From Astragalus membranaceus (taxonomy: Eukaryota > Streptophyta > Magnoliopsida > Fabales > Fabaceae): a DNA stretch of 64,000 nt. Each line of letters begins with the position of its first letter. Within the stretch, counting starts at the first letter, position 1. The position numbers were made by a program, and so were the translations under genes. The notes beneath the pieces are model-generated. The model did not search any database. It was given only the letters and a program-made list of their open reading frames with translations, and was not told the origin of the DNA. The stretch is taken from the NCBI GenBank assembly GCA_039519185.1, contig CM076854.1, forward strand, positions 154,686,166 to 154,750,165, written 5' to 3'. Shown piece after piece: positions 1 to 10,900 of this stretch.

Positions 1-52
1 AAAAAAGTCGCTGAAAACTGCTTAAAAGCCCTAGTTTTCGGTCAACCATCGT

Positions 53-149
53 GTCGCGACACGAGCCCGTCGCGACGCAAAAAATGACAGAAAGTTTCTC
101 CTGTGAAAAGGCTTCACTGCGTCGCGACGCGACGCCTCCTGGTCGCGAC
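53..149. repeat. cluster of GTCGCGAC palindromes
   Basis: Four copies of the 8-bp palindrome GTCGCGAC occur at 53-60, 69-76, 121-128 and 142-149, in an otherwise AT-rich stretch. The surrounding 1-400 bp have no convincing gene. The text at 321-335 (CCCCGGCAA) faintly resembles the reverse complement of an Athila-type primer site, so this may be old LTR sequence. That origin is only a guess. Confidence 0.4.
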
Positions 150-408
150 GCGAAAAGTGACAGAATGTCTCCTTCAGCTTCCTATTGCACCATTAGGCAA
201 ATGTCTGGTTCGCTAGTTGATGTTATGACAACTTGAAGGTCTTCCATTGCAACTGGCACCAGGAGTGAGAGAATTAGCTTACAAAATGAATCCTAATACA
301 TTGATCTAAACTAAGCTAATTCCCCGGCAATCAACAGAATTACAATCAAATCCCTGTAGTTTTGGTTCTAAAATTAAGCAACTTATATCATATGACAGAG
401 AGTCAACA

Positions 409-1126
409 GTGGCTCGGTACTTTGCCTCTCAGGGCCTGTCTCAAATAGTTCCTCCTTCAGCAGATGAACTGAGGAAGCTGGAGGCAGCTCTCGGAGTTAC
501 GATCCTTAGCCTTCAGGTTGGCCTCTTCTGGGGGTTTTTCGGAGCGGCAGAGAAGTATTCTAAAACAAGTAGCCTACCAGCTTCCAGAAATTTCTCAGCA
601 TTATTCTTCGGCCAAAATTGCCCAAGACAATGCCCAGCAAGCATTAGAACACCTGAACACCCTCCAGTCCGAGAAGAAAATGCACCTTGTGTCTTATGGC
701 GAAAAGGAGGTAGAGAGAAAGCTAACCCTTATCAAAGAAGAGGCGACCAGACGTCCCATCAAGGAGATTGAGACTACCCTAACTGAACTGCGCCAAGAGC
801 TGGAAACCTTGCGGCCTCAGCAAGAAGAGGCGGTACGCAAGCTCAGCGATATTGTTTAAGAACAGAGCCAATTGTATCTCCTGAGTACACCCTTGGATCA
901 ACGCATCAAGCAATTGGAATCTCAAAAGGGGGTATTTGTCTGCGATCTAAAGCGTGGTCAGAACGACATTCAAACTGCGATATCTTCTTGGGGCAGACTG
1001 TATTCTCTTCTGGTAAGCCCATCTGCCACTCCTCTAATGGTTGATTCCTCGGTGTTGGTCGCTTCGGATCCAACCGCTCTTTCTTTCATCGCCGCACTAC
1101 CAAACCGGAGGTGCCCGAATTGGTGA
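409..1126 (+). pseudogene. degraded coiled-coil protein fragment, possibly tail of a plant-mobile-domain protein
   Basis: Three overlapping open segments can be read: 409 to about 530 in one frame, then 518-859 and 872-1126 in a second frame, separated by a TAA at 857-859. The translation is rich in Glu, Gln, Leu and Lys with heptad-like spacing (for example QALEHLNTLQSEKK and LTELRQELETL), so a coiled coil is likely. Such tails occur in the transposon-associated plant-mobile-domain proteins, one of which is present as a pseudogene near 30 kb, but no mobile domain is visible here. The frame change and the stop indicate a dead copy. Family assignment is weak. Confidence 0.35.
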
Positions 1127-1558
1127 AGGGAGAGACTTCGGCAGCGGAGAGGTAAGCATTCTCCTTTGACAATCTTTTGGTTTTCACCAGATCACCGGTG
1201 TGTGGCGTGCCCTTTTGACAATTGGAATTTTCTTCTTAGGCCACCGGTATGTGTGGTTATATTGCTTTTGCAGGTTAGGTTTTGATGATGGTGTGTTCGA
1301 AGTCAAAATGACAAGCAGGTTAGGTTTTTTGATGATGTGTTCAAAGCGGAAAATGACCAGGCGGAAATCCAAGGCACAAACAAGACTCAAGAAGTAAGGG
1401 TAGTCTCTAGGGTTTGGGTCGTGTCTTAGGATATTTTGTAAGCCGCTTCTGAGGGTCAGATCATCTCACAGTTTCATAGCCTTCACAGTTTTCAAAATGC
1501 ATGCATACACATAGCTAGGTAAGGCACGTAACATAAAAACCATTTTGTGATAGATAGA

Positions 1559-2004
1559 AATCGATTCATGACTTCTTTCCTAAAGCCAAGAATCGATTTC
1601 CAACCTTGTGCAAAGGATAGAAATCGATTCATGAATCATTTCCCAAAGCAAAGAATCGATTCCCAAACTGTTTTAAAAGCTAAGAATCGATTCCTATTAT
1701 ATCTTCTAAGACCAAAATCGATTTCCTTCCTTTTTCCAAAGCTATAAATCGATTTGCATCTCACTTAAATCAAGCAATGAATCGATTCATCGACTATACT
1801 ATTTTAAGCCAATAATCGATTCATCACCTCATGCACCTAAGCCTTAAATCAATTTTCTTCTTTCTAAAAGCCTCAACGGTCATATTTTCAAGCTATTAAT
1901 CGATTCATACTTACTCTTTAAAAGCAAACAATCGATCACTCATTCCTATTTTCCAAGACAAGAATTGGTTCACTATCCTATGCTTTTCAAGTAATTAATC
2001 GATT
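1559..2004. repeat. phased AATCGATT array
   Basis: Perfect AATCGATT palindromes start at 1559, 1591, 1622, 1654, 1685, 1716, 1747, 1780, 1814, 1898 and 1997, with decayed copies at 1847 and 1930. Over the first nine copies the spacing is 31-34 bp, close to three helical turns. The text between copies is AT-rich and variable. The array ends about 40 bp before the TATA box of the LTR, where U3 enhancers are expected. Confidence 0.8.
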
Positions 2005-2040
2005 CCTAAAATCATTCAACGGTTATATTTCTTCTAAGTC

Positions 2041-2050
2041 TATAAATAGG
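2041..2050 (+). promoter_or_regulatory. LTR TATA box
   Basis: TATAAATAGG is a near-perfect plant TATA box. It lies about 700 bp before the gag start and just downstream of the AATCGATT array, which fits the U3/R junction of the copia LTR. Transcription would start about 30 bp downstream. Confidence 0.6.
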
Positions 2051-2701
2051 GACTTAGTGTTTCTCAGAAAAACACAACCCATTCTTACGCTGAAACGCAA
2101 AACAAAACCCTAGCACACACACCTCTGTTCTTCAAGTAGTTTTCATCTGTCAGAGCTGATTTCTTTCAAGGGCTAGAGTTGGGTTGGTGATCTTCAAATT
2201 GTGTAATCTGCCTTCATAAGAGGTATTTTGGTTTTTCAATTTGTAATTTGTTTTACGTTGTTCACAGTACTAGGGAGTGGGGTATCTCTCTAGGGTTGCT
2301 ATTGGTACTAGGGAGTGGGGTATCTCTCTAGGGTTATTGGTTGTAACAAGGGTGAGGTATCTCTTGTTGTTGCTGTTGTTGTGGTAGATTTGAGGGCTCT
2401 TCATAGGTGGGGTATCTTAGGAGAAAAGTGCCTGAGTCTGTAAAGGTTTCCAAAGCACCTGTAAGCTTTGTTGTGTTAGTGGAAAATCTCAAAAGGGTGT
2501 GAGGACTGGACGTAGGTCACTAGGAGGTGACCAAACTAGTATAAAAATCTTTGTGTTCTTTACTGATTTATTTTCAGTTTTCGTTTCTCGTTAATTCGTT
2601 CTATAAACCTGCACCAAAAATCAATCAAGTCGTTAAAGGGGACTAAATTTTTAACATCTCAATTCACCCCCCTCTTGAGACTGAAGCCACTTGGTAACAA
2701 G

Positions 2702-2713
2702 TGGTCTCAGAGC
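2702..2713 (+). other. degenerate primer binding site
   Basis: TGGTCTCAGAGC matches the initiator-methionine tRNA primer site TGGTATCAGAGC with one mismatch. It lies directly after the inferred LTR end. Confidence 0.5.
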
Positions 2714-2751
2714 TAGACTCTTGTATAAAGGGCCTAGCAGCTTCAAGAGAA

Positions 2752-4386
2752 ATGGCTTCAGGTTGGTCTATGCAAGAGGGTGCGTCTCTTACCCGTCCTC
2801 CGGGATTCAATGGGAAAGACTACGCATATTGGAAAGAAAGAATGAGAATATTCATAGAAGGGGTGGATCTAGATGTTTGGGATGCTGTGGAAAAAGGACC
2901 CTATGTCCCCATGCATATGGTAAATGGTGTTCTTACTGTTAAAGATAGAGCTGAAAGGACTGATGATGAAACGAGAAAAGTGCAACACAATTTACGAGCT
3001 AAAAATATTATTACTTCCGCATTGAGTCCTAATGAGTTCTTTAGAGTATCAAATTGTAAATCTGCTCAAGAAATGTGGGATAATCTGCAAGTCACTCATG
3101 AGGGTAGCAATGAAGTAAAAAGGGCCAGAACAAACACTCTGATCAGAGAATATGAGCTATTCAGAATGAATTCAGGTGAAACTATACCAGAGATGCAAAA
3201 GAGGTTTACTCACATAGTGAATCAACTGAGTGTTTTGGGAAAGTCATTTCCTGCTGAAGATCTGATCAACAAAGTCCTAAGGTGTCTAAATAGAGAATGG
3301 CAACCCAAAGTAACTGCTATAGCTGAATCTAGGAATTTAACTACTATGACACTTGCCACTCTATTTGGTAAGTTACAAGAGCATAAACTAGAACTCACTC
3401 GTTTGGCTGAGCATGAAGATACAGATAAGAAAAAGAAAAGCTTGGCTTTAAAGGCTTCTAGTTCAAGTCGACAGTGTGACAGTGATGACTCAGAAAGTGA
3501 GGATGATGAAAGCGAGGAGAACATGGCTATTATGGTTCGAAAATTCAAAAAGCTTACGAGAAAGAAAAACTTTTCTAAAAATTTTTCTCCTAAAAAGTTC
3601 TCAAGCAAAGAAAGTTCATCCGGTCCTCCAACATGCTATGAATGTGGGAAACCTGGTCACATGAGGATGGAATACCCAAGTCTACAGAAAAAGGGATCAA
3701 AATTTGAAAAGAAGACATTCAAAGAAAACAAAAGAAGGAAAGCCTACGTAGCAAGGGAAGACAATGACATGAGTTGTTCAGATGAGTCAGAAAGTGAAGA
3801 AGCTCATGTTGCTCTTATGGCCAATCATGAAAGTGGAGGTGAAACCGAAAATGAGGTAAGCTCAAACTCTGACACTTTACAAAATGCATATGATGAGTTA
3901 CATGAAGCATTTGTTGAATTGCATGACAATTCATTGAAATTAGCTAAGGCATTAAGTAAATCTAAGAAAACTATTGCTCATCTTCAAAATGAAGTTAATG
4001 TCTTAACTAAGGAAAAATTAGAGCTTAGAAAAGAAAATGATAATCTTGCTTATTTTAAGGCAAATTATGTATGTGATAAGTGTACAGAACATGAAAAGAA
4101 AATCCATGAGCTTGAATGGACAATAGGCAAAATGTCCAACTTACAACATGTGCATCCTAGGGTTCCAAGAAATAATTTTGTGAAAAGACATATGCATCAT
4201 AGACCTAAGTTTACAACTAGACCCTATATTAGATGTTATTACTCTGCCAAACTAGGACATACTGCATCTGTTTGCATGCCAAGAGGTAAACAAAATGTGA
4301 AAAAGGTGTGGGTTCCCAAAGGAACCATACCAAGTGCTAACCCACATGGACCCAAAGAAATTTTGGTACCTAAAACCTTGTTTTAA
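2752..4386 (+). CDS. copia (Sirevirus-like) gag polyprotein
   Basis: This is the capsid-like gag of an LTR retrotransposon. The start is the ATG at 2752 (MASGWSMQEG); an in-frame GTG extends the frame to 2701 through the primer site and is unlikely to be used. It shows a UBN2-type gag domain (GKDYAYWKERMRIFIEG onward, roughly residues 15-230), an acidic Ser/Glu-rich linker, a zinc-knuckle region, then a heptad-rich segment near residues 390-450 and a second knuckle-like motif. Both knuckles have lost a ligand: in CYECGKPGHMRMEY the final Cys is Tyr, and in CYYSAKLGHTASVC the second Cys is Ser. A long gag with a coiled coil and a duplicated knuckle is typical of Sirevirus elements such as soybean SIRE1. 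Probably non-functional. Confidence 0.8.
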   Translation: MASGWSMQEGASLTRPPGFNGKDYAYWKERMRIFIEGVDLDVWDAVEKGPYVPMHMVNGVLTVKDRAERTDDETRKVQHNLRAKNIITSALSPNEFFRVSNCKSAQEMWDNLQVTHEGSNEVKRARTNTLIREYELFRMNSGETIPEMQKRFTHIVNQLSVLGKSFPAEDLINKVLRCLNREWQPKVTAIAESRNLTTMTLATLFGKLQEHKLELTRLAEHEDTDKKKKSLALKASSSSRQCDSDDSESEDDESEENMAIMVRKFKKLTRKKNFSKNFSPKKFSSKESSSGPPTCYECGKPGHMRMEYPSLQKKGSKFEKKTFKENKRRKAYVAREDNDMSCSDESESEEAHVALMANHESGGETENEVSSNSDTLQNAYDELHEAFVELHDNSLKLAKALSKSKKTIAHLQNEVNVLTKEKLELRKENDNLAYFKANYVCDKCTEHEKKIHELEWTIGKMSNLQHVHPRVPRNNFVKRHMHHRPKFTTRPYIRCYYSAKLGHTASVCMPRGKQNVKKVWVPKGTIPSANPHGPKEILVPKTLF

Positions 4387-5121
4387 ATTCATCGCAAGTA
4401 TGCTTCAAGGTACGGGGGTCAGATTGGTACCTTGATAGCGGATGCTCAAAGCACATGACTGGAGATATAACAAAGTTCCTAACTCTCACCCCCAGATCAA
4501 GCGGTCATGTGACGTATGGTGATAACAACAAAGGAAGAATCCTCGGTGAAGGTAAAATTGGTAAAGATTTATCTTCTGTTATTGATAATGTGCTTTATGT
4601 TGAAGGTCTTAAACATAACTTACTAAGTATTAGCCAACTATGTGAAAAAGCAAATAGAGTAATATTTGATTCAGGATCATGCATCATAGAGGATAAAAAG
4701 AGTAAACAAGTTAGGATGATAGGAAACAGAGTAGAAAACATATACATGATTAATCTTGATAAAGTGTCATTCCATAATGCATGTTGTCTCATTGGTAAGG
4801 AAGAAAACTCTTGGCTATGACATCGTAGAGCAACTCATATACATATGGACCAGTACCTAAATAAATTAGTCACTAAGGAACTAGTTAGTGGTCTTCCTAA
4901 AATCAAGTTTGAAAAAGATAAGTTATGTGATGCATGCCAAAAAGGTAAACAAGTCAAAGTATCTTTTAAATCAAAGAATATTGTGTCTACTAACAAACCA
5001 TTGCAGCTTTTATACATGGATTTATTTGGTCCCTCACAGACGAAAAGCTTTGGTGGAAATTAATATGCACTTGTTATAGTAGATGACTACTCAAGGTACA
5101 CCTGGACACTATTGGTGCCCT
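4383..5121 (+). pseudogene. truncated copia pol: protease, GAG-pre-integrase, integrase start
   Basis: The pol frame is offset from gag and overlaps its stop codon. The aspartic protease motif DSGCSKHMTG is read from about 4430. The GAG-pre-integrase segment follows, with a TGA at 4818-4820 where the family has an aromatic residue. The integrase zinc finger remnant (CDACQKGKQ) and core start (LQLLYMDLFGPS) come next, with a TAA at 5061-5063. VIVDDYSRYTWT is still readable after that stop. All coding ends near 5121, where unrelated Athila-like LTR sequence begins; reverse transcriptase and RNase H are absent. Dead copy. Confidence 0.8.
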
Positions 5122-5387
5122 TGTGAAGTCTCTAATGTTTTCTGTTAAGTGCTATAGCATCAGGTGCTATAACATCCTGCGCGCAGTAGAGCTGGGGCCC
5201 ACTTGGAGACAAAAGCAGGAAACAAATCTGCAGTAAATCCTGATCTTGTCCAGACAGTGCCTCCCTATTGGCACACCCTATGCTGATGCAGCCACCCTTC
5301 TACCAATTGCACAAGACCACTTGGCAAACATGGATGGGACAACATGACCCACTTGTCTCCCCCACTTGCAAAAGAGGAGGGAAAAAT
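5122..5387 (+). repeat. Athila-like LTR, left fragment
   Basis: Non-coding sequence starting TGTGAAGTC abuts the broken copia pol and runs to the Tekay insertion. It holds the phrase GTGCTATAGCATC and variants; the same TGCTATAGCA words recur at 23811-23850 and 24182-24206, beside an Athila-type primer site and gag. I infer that these are one LTR split by later insertions. The left border is inferred from the loss of copia similarity and the TG start, because the other end of the element is missing. Confidence 0.5.
5383..5387 (+). other. target site duplication AAAAT, left
   Basis: AAAAT directly precedes the first TGTAACACC of the Tekay array. The same five bases follow its last GGTGTTACA at 21712-21716. 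Five-bp duplications are normal for gypsy integrases. Confidence 0.9.
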
Positions 5388-6257
5388 TGTAACACCCTAA
5401 ATATTTAATTTATTTATTTAATTAAGTATTTAGGTATTTCTTTTATTTAATTGGGTTTTTATTATTTATTGAAATTGTTTTAATTGAGGGGTGGTGTGAT
5501 GCTAGGAGGAGGAGGTGCCAAACTAAATGGACTTGGGCCTAAGTGAGAAGCCCAAGCCCATTATTCTTGTCATATGCGAAGTGGCTAGGTTAGTTGGAGG
5601 CTAGGGTTTTGTGGAAAATTTGCGAATTGGAGAGCTAGAGAGTGAGGGAGAGGGCGCCGTAAGGAGAAGAGGAGAAGAGGAGAGGAGTCGCAACCAAGGA
5701 AGAGCAAGGGACGTGATCTTGTTGCTGTGGTCCTGTACGTGACTATCTCTGAAGCCTCCATTCTTCAATTTCGAGGTTAGGGGAGCTCTATCCTTCTATC
5801 TAATAGATCATATGATGGGTCCTAGATCTAGGGTTAGACTAGATTTCTTGATATGTTGTTGATGTTGATTTTTACATATATATATATATGCGAATTGATG
5901 TATGCCATGAATTCTTGATGTGTTCTTGATATGTTGTTGATGTTGATTTTTATATATGCGAATTGATGCATGCCATGAATTCCTTATGCGTTTGTTTGAT
6001 GACTTGTGGCATTTGAGTATTCATGAAACTGTGATTTGGTATGTTGGAATGATTGAGTTTTTCGCAAATTGAGTGGGTGAGTGCATAGGCGCCTAGGGCG
6101 CCAAGGTGATGGTGATGATAGTGCCCAATTGAGTTTTGAGAAATTGATTAAAATAAGGGCATTTTTGGTTGCTGGAAAATATGAATTTTTACACTTTTAA
6201 ATTGTTAGGGATCAATTTTTGTGTTGAAAAGTTGTTGGAAAAATTCTGGGTTGTGTT

Positions 6258-6450
6258 GCTGCTGTTTCTGGGCGCCAAGGGCGCTGTGCGCGTGTCTGTG
6301 CGCCTGGGCGCTGGGCGCCTGTGGCGTGTTGTGTTGTGTGCCTGGGCGCTGGGCGCCTGTGGCGTGTTGCGTGTGTGTGTGTGTTGCGCGCCTGGGCGCT
6401 GGGCGCCAGTGCGCGTGTTGCCTGGTTGCCTGGGCGCCTAAGGCGCCAAT
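6258..6450. repeat. GGGCGC-rich minisatellite in LTR 1
   Basis: Repeats of the form CTGGGCGCTGGGCGCC with GTGGCGTGTTG spacers appear three to four times here, and again at 13202-13382 (LTR2) and 20136-20332 (LTR3). LTR3 has an extra block of about 22 bp (around 20145-20166) and a shorter GT run. Short open frames inside this block have no coding character and are repeat artefacts. Confidence 0.8.
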
Positions 6451-6738
6451 TTTCAAAATGTTGCCTGATTTTTCCCAAACTTATTTTTAACATAACTTTT
6501 GACTCAGACGTCCGTTTTGAACGTTTCGAAAAGTGTCGTGAAGCTTTTTACGTTGTCTATCTGTGGGTCAAATTTTTAAAATGAAAAATTGTTATTTTCT
6601 GATGGTTTGTGGGCGCCCAAGTGGCCGTCCCCGGTGGTCGTCCCAGTGACATTGAAAAATTATATGGAGCTCTTTAAAAATCCCTTTTTGGTGTATAAAC
6701 AACAGTTTTAACGTGGTAGTGTCAAAAATGATGATTTT

Positions 6739-7216
6739 GACGAGGATGCCCTTGGTGGCTAGTCAAATGACTGTTTTGCCCCTAGTGGCCAGAGTTGTTG
6801 ATAATGATGTGTAAATGACGAGGATGCCCTTGGTGGCTAGTCAAATGACGTTTTTGCCCTTAGTGGCTATTGTTTGAATTGATGATGTTTATAAATAGCG
6901 ACGTTGTGTATGTAATGAGGCCCACAAGGCTAAGTGACGTTTGAGGCCCGATGGGCTAAGTGATGTTAAGGTCTAAATGGCCAAGTGACGTTGTGTGCTG
7001 ATTGTGAATTTGACAGGTGCTGTGCTCTTTGTGAGCAAACCGGTAAGTGACGGGTCACATAGTTGACTATGATTTGAGTAATTGTGTGTTGTGTGTTTGT
7101 GAGTGGTGCATGTCATAGCGTCTCATGCCCATATGCATAAACCCAGTGACGTTTTTGAGGCCTGAGTGGCTAAGTGACGATGAGGCCTTAAGGGCTAAGC
7201 GACGTTTGTGAAAAGG
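6739..7216. repeat. LTR-internal short tandem units (GGCTAAGTGACG and related)
   Basis: A unit containing GAGGATGCCCTTGGTGGC, followed by GTCAAATGAC and GCCC-TAGTGGC, occurs twice (from about 6743 and 6820). Units of the type GAGGCC-n-GGGCTAAGTGACG recur near 6919-6990 and 7159-7206. The same arrangement is present in LTR2 (13670-14150) and LTR3 (20625-21100). Function is unknown. Confidence 0.7.
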
Positions 7217-7832
7217 TACCTCATGCATATGCCCGCGAGTGGGTTGCATTTCATAAGCCTACATGACATGAGATGAGTTATTGTAAGTGATGTGAATGAT
7301 GACTGTGATGTGGATATTTAGTGTTTCGGATGTTGATTGTTCTAGTGCGTAGCCTACGATTAGTACTTATCATGTTTCCTATTATATGGATTGAAATGAT
7401 GCTCACCCTTTCCTGTTTGAATGTTACCCCCGTGTTGGTAACGTGCAGGTGATTCCCAGTGAAGGTCTTAGCTTCACTTCTTGAGTCGAGTCGTCATGCT
7501 CTGATACGTAGCACTCAGGGGGGAAATGAACTCGACATTTATTAATGATTTTTGGTTGTTATGTCCATGTGGACTCTTCTGTTACGTTTTATTATTTTCC
7601 GCTGCGTAGTTGGTTTTGTTATGTTGAGTTTTATAAGCGACGTTAAATTGAGGCTTGAGATTCTTTTATTTGTGACGTGCTACGTGAATGCATGAAATAC
7701 TGAGTTGAACTGTTTTAAATTGATAAGCGACGTTTTATTGAAGTATGTGTAACATTCCCTATGAACGAAATTTTTTTTTTAAACTCTGATTTTTAGAAAT
7801 AAAGTGACGGGTAGAAAGGGGTGTTACATTAG

Positions 7833-7844
7833 TGGTATCAGAGC
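7833..7844 (+). other. Tekay primer binding site, copy 1
   Basis: TGGTATCAGAGC, complementary to the 3' end of initiator-methionine tRNA, lies four bases after LTR1. The same site is at 14767-14778 for copy 2. LTR3 has no primer site after it, which marks it as the terminal LTR. Confidence 0.9.
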
Positions 7845-7938
7845 AGTTCGGTCTGTCCGGCCAATGTTGTCCTGTCATAGTGTCTTATGACAATAGATTT
7901 GTTCTGAATTTTTGGTTGTGTTGCAGTGATAGTTCATA

Positions 7939-10900
7939 ATGGCTGGGAGGAACGACGCTGCTCTTGCTGCTGCATTGCAAGCTATGGCTCAGGCTGTGCA
8001 GGGTCAGCATAATGCTGGAGATAATGCTGGTTTTCGGAGTCTGACTACTTTCCAGAGAGAGAATCCGCCCACCTTTAAGGGCAAATATGATCCAGATGGT
8101 GCTATGGCTTGGTTGAAGGAGATCGAGAGGATTTTCAGGGTGATGGACTGTACTGTTGAGCAGAAGGTCCGCTTTGGTACCCACATGTTAGCCGAGGAGG
8201 CCGACGACTGGTGGTTGGCTACTAGGCAGAGGTTAGAGGCTGTGCAGGAAGAGATTACTTGGGAGGTATTCAGCAGAGAATTTCTGAGGAAATATTTTCC
8301 TGAAGACGTCCGAGGGAAGAAAGAGATAGAGTTTTTGGAGCTGAAGCAGGGTGGTATGTCTGCGACTGCCTATGCGGCGAAATTTGTGGAGCTAGCAAAA
8401 TTTTATCCACACTACAGTGAGGCTACAGCTGAATTTTCTAAATGCATCAAATTTGAGAATGGGTTGAGGCCTGATATTAAAAAGGCCATTGGTTATCAGA
8501 AGATTCGTGTGTTCGCAGATCTGGTTGACAGTTGCAGAATCTTTGAAGAAGACAGTACTGCTCATTACAAAGCTACTTCTGAGAAAAAGGGCAAGTTTCA
8601 CAGTCGAAGCAAGCCGTATGAGGTTCCTGCGGGTAAGGGTTATCAGAGGGCTGCTGGAGGTAAGGGTTCTAGTGGGGGAGATGCCCCTGCTAGCATTGTC
8701 TGTTATAAGTGTGGCAAGCCTGGCCACAAGAGTACTACATGCAGGTCTGATGAGAGGGTTTGCTACCGTTGTGGTAAAAAGGGTCATATGGCAGCCGAGT
8801 GTAAGGTCAAGGATGTGGTGTGTTTCAACTGTGGTGAGTCTGGGCATGTCAGTACAAAGTGTACAAAGCCGAAGAAGGAAAGGTCTACTGGGAAGGTATT
8901 TGCATTGGCAGGAGAGGAGCCTGATGATGATGATGGTCTGATTAGAGGTACGTGTTTTATTAATGGTACTTCTCTGAAATCTCTTATTGATACTGGTGCT
9001 ACCCATTGTTTTATATCTGTTGATTGTTGTAAAAGATTGGGTCTTGTTTTATCTGCTATGTGTGGGGATATGGTTGTCGATACTCCTGCGAAGGGGTCGG
9101 TGATTACGTCCCAGGTGTGTTCTCAGTGTCCCGTGTCGATCTTCGGCAGGGACTTTATTGTGAATTTTGTCTGCTTGCCGTTGAGAGGTCTGGATGTAAT
9201 CTTAGGCATGGACTGGTTAGAGAATAATCACGTTCATATCAACTGTCGTAGCAAGTCGGTTAGTTTCGGCGAAGAAAGTTCTGTTTTGGTATCTGCTGGT
9301 CAGTTGAAGAAGTTGAAGAAAGAAGGAGTCCAGTTATTTGCGTTGATGGCTTCGTTGTCTGCTGAGAGTCAGGCTGTTATTGAAGAACTGGAAGTGGTAC
9401 GCGAGTTTCCTGAAGTATTTCCTGAAGAAATTCCGGGTGTGCCACCGGAAAGAGAAGTTGAGTTTTCGATTGATCTTGTACCTGGTACGAGGCCTGTGTC
9501 TATGGCACCGTACAGAATGTCGTCGTCGGAATTGTCTGAGTTAAAGACGCAACTTGAAGAATTGCTTGAGAAAAAGTTTGTGAGACCGAGTGTGTCACCG
9601 TGGGGAGCTCCGGTATTGTTAGTGAAGAAGAAAGATGGGAGCATGAGGTTATGTGTGGACTATCGTCAGTTGAATAAGGTAACTATCAAGAATAAGTATC
9701 CGCTCCCAAGGATCGACGATCTGATGGATCAGTTAGTGGGTGCCCGTGTTTTCAGCAAAATTGATTTGAGGTCCGGATATCATCAGATTAAAGTAAAGGA
9801 TGAGGATGTTCAGAAAACAGCGTTCAGGACAAGGTATGGGCATTATGAATATTCAGTGATGCCGTTCGGTGTGACCAATGCTCCTGGTGTATTTATGGAA
9901 TATATGAACCGTATTTTCCATAATTACCTAGATCGGTTTGTGGTGATCTTCATAGATGACATTCTAGTTTATTCTAAGTCAGAGGAAGAGCATGCTGAGC
10001 ACCTGAAGTCAGTGTTGGAAGTTTTAAAAGAGAAAAAGTTGTACGCTAAGTTATCGAAGTGTGAGTTCTGGCTGAAAGAGGTGAGTTTCCTTGGGCACGT
10101 GATTTCTGGTAATGGTATTGCGGTTGATCCGGCAAAAGTAGAAGCAGTGTTGGAGTGGGAGTCTCCGAAGTCCGTAACAGAGATTAGAAGCTTTTTGGGT
10201 TTGGCTGGGTACTACAGGAGGTTCATCGAGGGTTTTTCCAAGTTGGCCCTTCCGTTGACTCAGTTGACTTGCAAGGGTAAAGTTTTTGTTTGGGATGCTC
10301 GGTGTAAGGAAAGTTTTATGGAACTGAAAAAGAGATTGACGACGTCGCCTGTCTTGACGTTGCCTAATCCGGAGGAACCGTTCGTTGTATATTGTGACGC
10401 TTCGAAAATGGGTCTCGGTGGTGTGCTGATGCAAGATGGAAAGGTTGTTGCGTATGCGTCGAGGCAATTGCGGGTTCATGAGAAAAATTACCCTACGCAT
10501 GATTTGGAGTTGGCTGCTGTGGTATTTGTGCTTAAGATTTGGAGGCACTACCTTTATGGTTCGAGGTTCGAAGTGTTCAGTGATCATAAGAGTCTAAAGT
10601 ATCTGTTCGATCAGAAAGAGTTGAATATGAGACAGCGCCGGTGGTTGGAGCTCTTGAAGGATTATGACTTTGGTTTGAACTATCATCCCGGCAAAGCTAA
10701 TGTCGTGGCTGATGCTTTAAGCAGAAAGTCTTTGCATATGTCGGCAATGATGGTGAAAGAATTAGAGTTGATCGAGGAATTCAGGGATTTGAGTTTGGTT
10801 TGTAAAATGACACCTCGCAGTGTCAAGCTGGGAATGTTAAAGATCGATAATGATTTCCTGGGCAGCATCAGGGAAGCTCAGAAGACAGATGTCAAGTTAG

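Larger units (their letters stand above)
1546..2699 (+). repeat. 5' LTR of Sirevirus-like copia element
   Basis: This is the probable 5' LTR of the copia element whose gag starts at 2752. The limits are inferred: a TGTGATAG start and an ...AACA end just before a primer-site-like sequence. A TATA box (TATAAATAGG) lies at 2041-2050. Upstream of it is an array of AATCGATT motifs, and downstream is a direct repeat of 31 bp (2267-2297 and 2305-2335, period 38). The pyrimidine-rich text AATTCACCCCCCTCTTG near 2661 is a common feature at the end of plant copia LTRs. Its 3' partner LTR is not in the window, so the ends cannot be confirmed by alignment. Confidence 0.5.
5388..7828 (+). repeat. Tekay LTR 1
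   Basis: First LTR of the array. It differs from LTR2 and LTR3 by single bases early in the repeat (T versus A near 5410, A versus G at 5759, T versus C near 6340) and by a run of six rather than seven G near 7515. Inside are a GGGCGC-rich block, a twice-repeated GAGGATGCCCTTGGTGGC unit, and several GGCTAAGTGACG-type units. No TATA box position could be fixed with confidence. Confidence 0.9.

Noticed and set aside
1559..2004. The regularly spaced AATCGATT motifs look like a CRISPR array at first sight.
   Set aside because: The repeat is only 8 bp, spacers are not unique-length protospacers, there are no cas genes, and the context is a plant LTR.
6169..6584. Several overlapping open frames on both strands in the GGGCGC-rich block (also at 13102 and 20036).
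   Set aside because: They are low-complexity Cys/Ala/Gly or Ala/Arg/Pro/His translations of a minisatellite inside a non-coding LTR.
8392..9006. A 204-codon minus-strand frame, repeated at 15326-15940.
   Set aside because: It is the antisense shadow of the gag and protease coding region, with no domain of its own.
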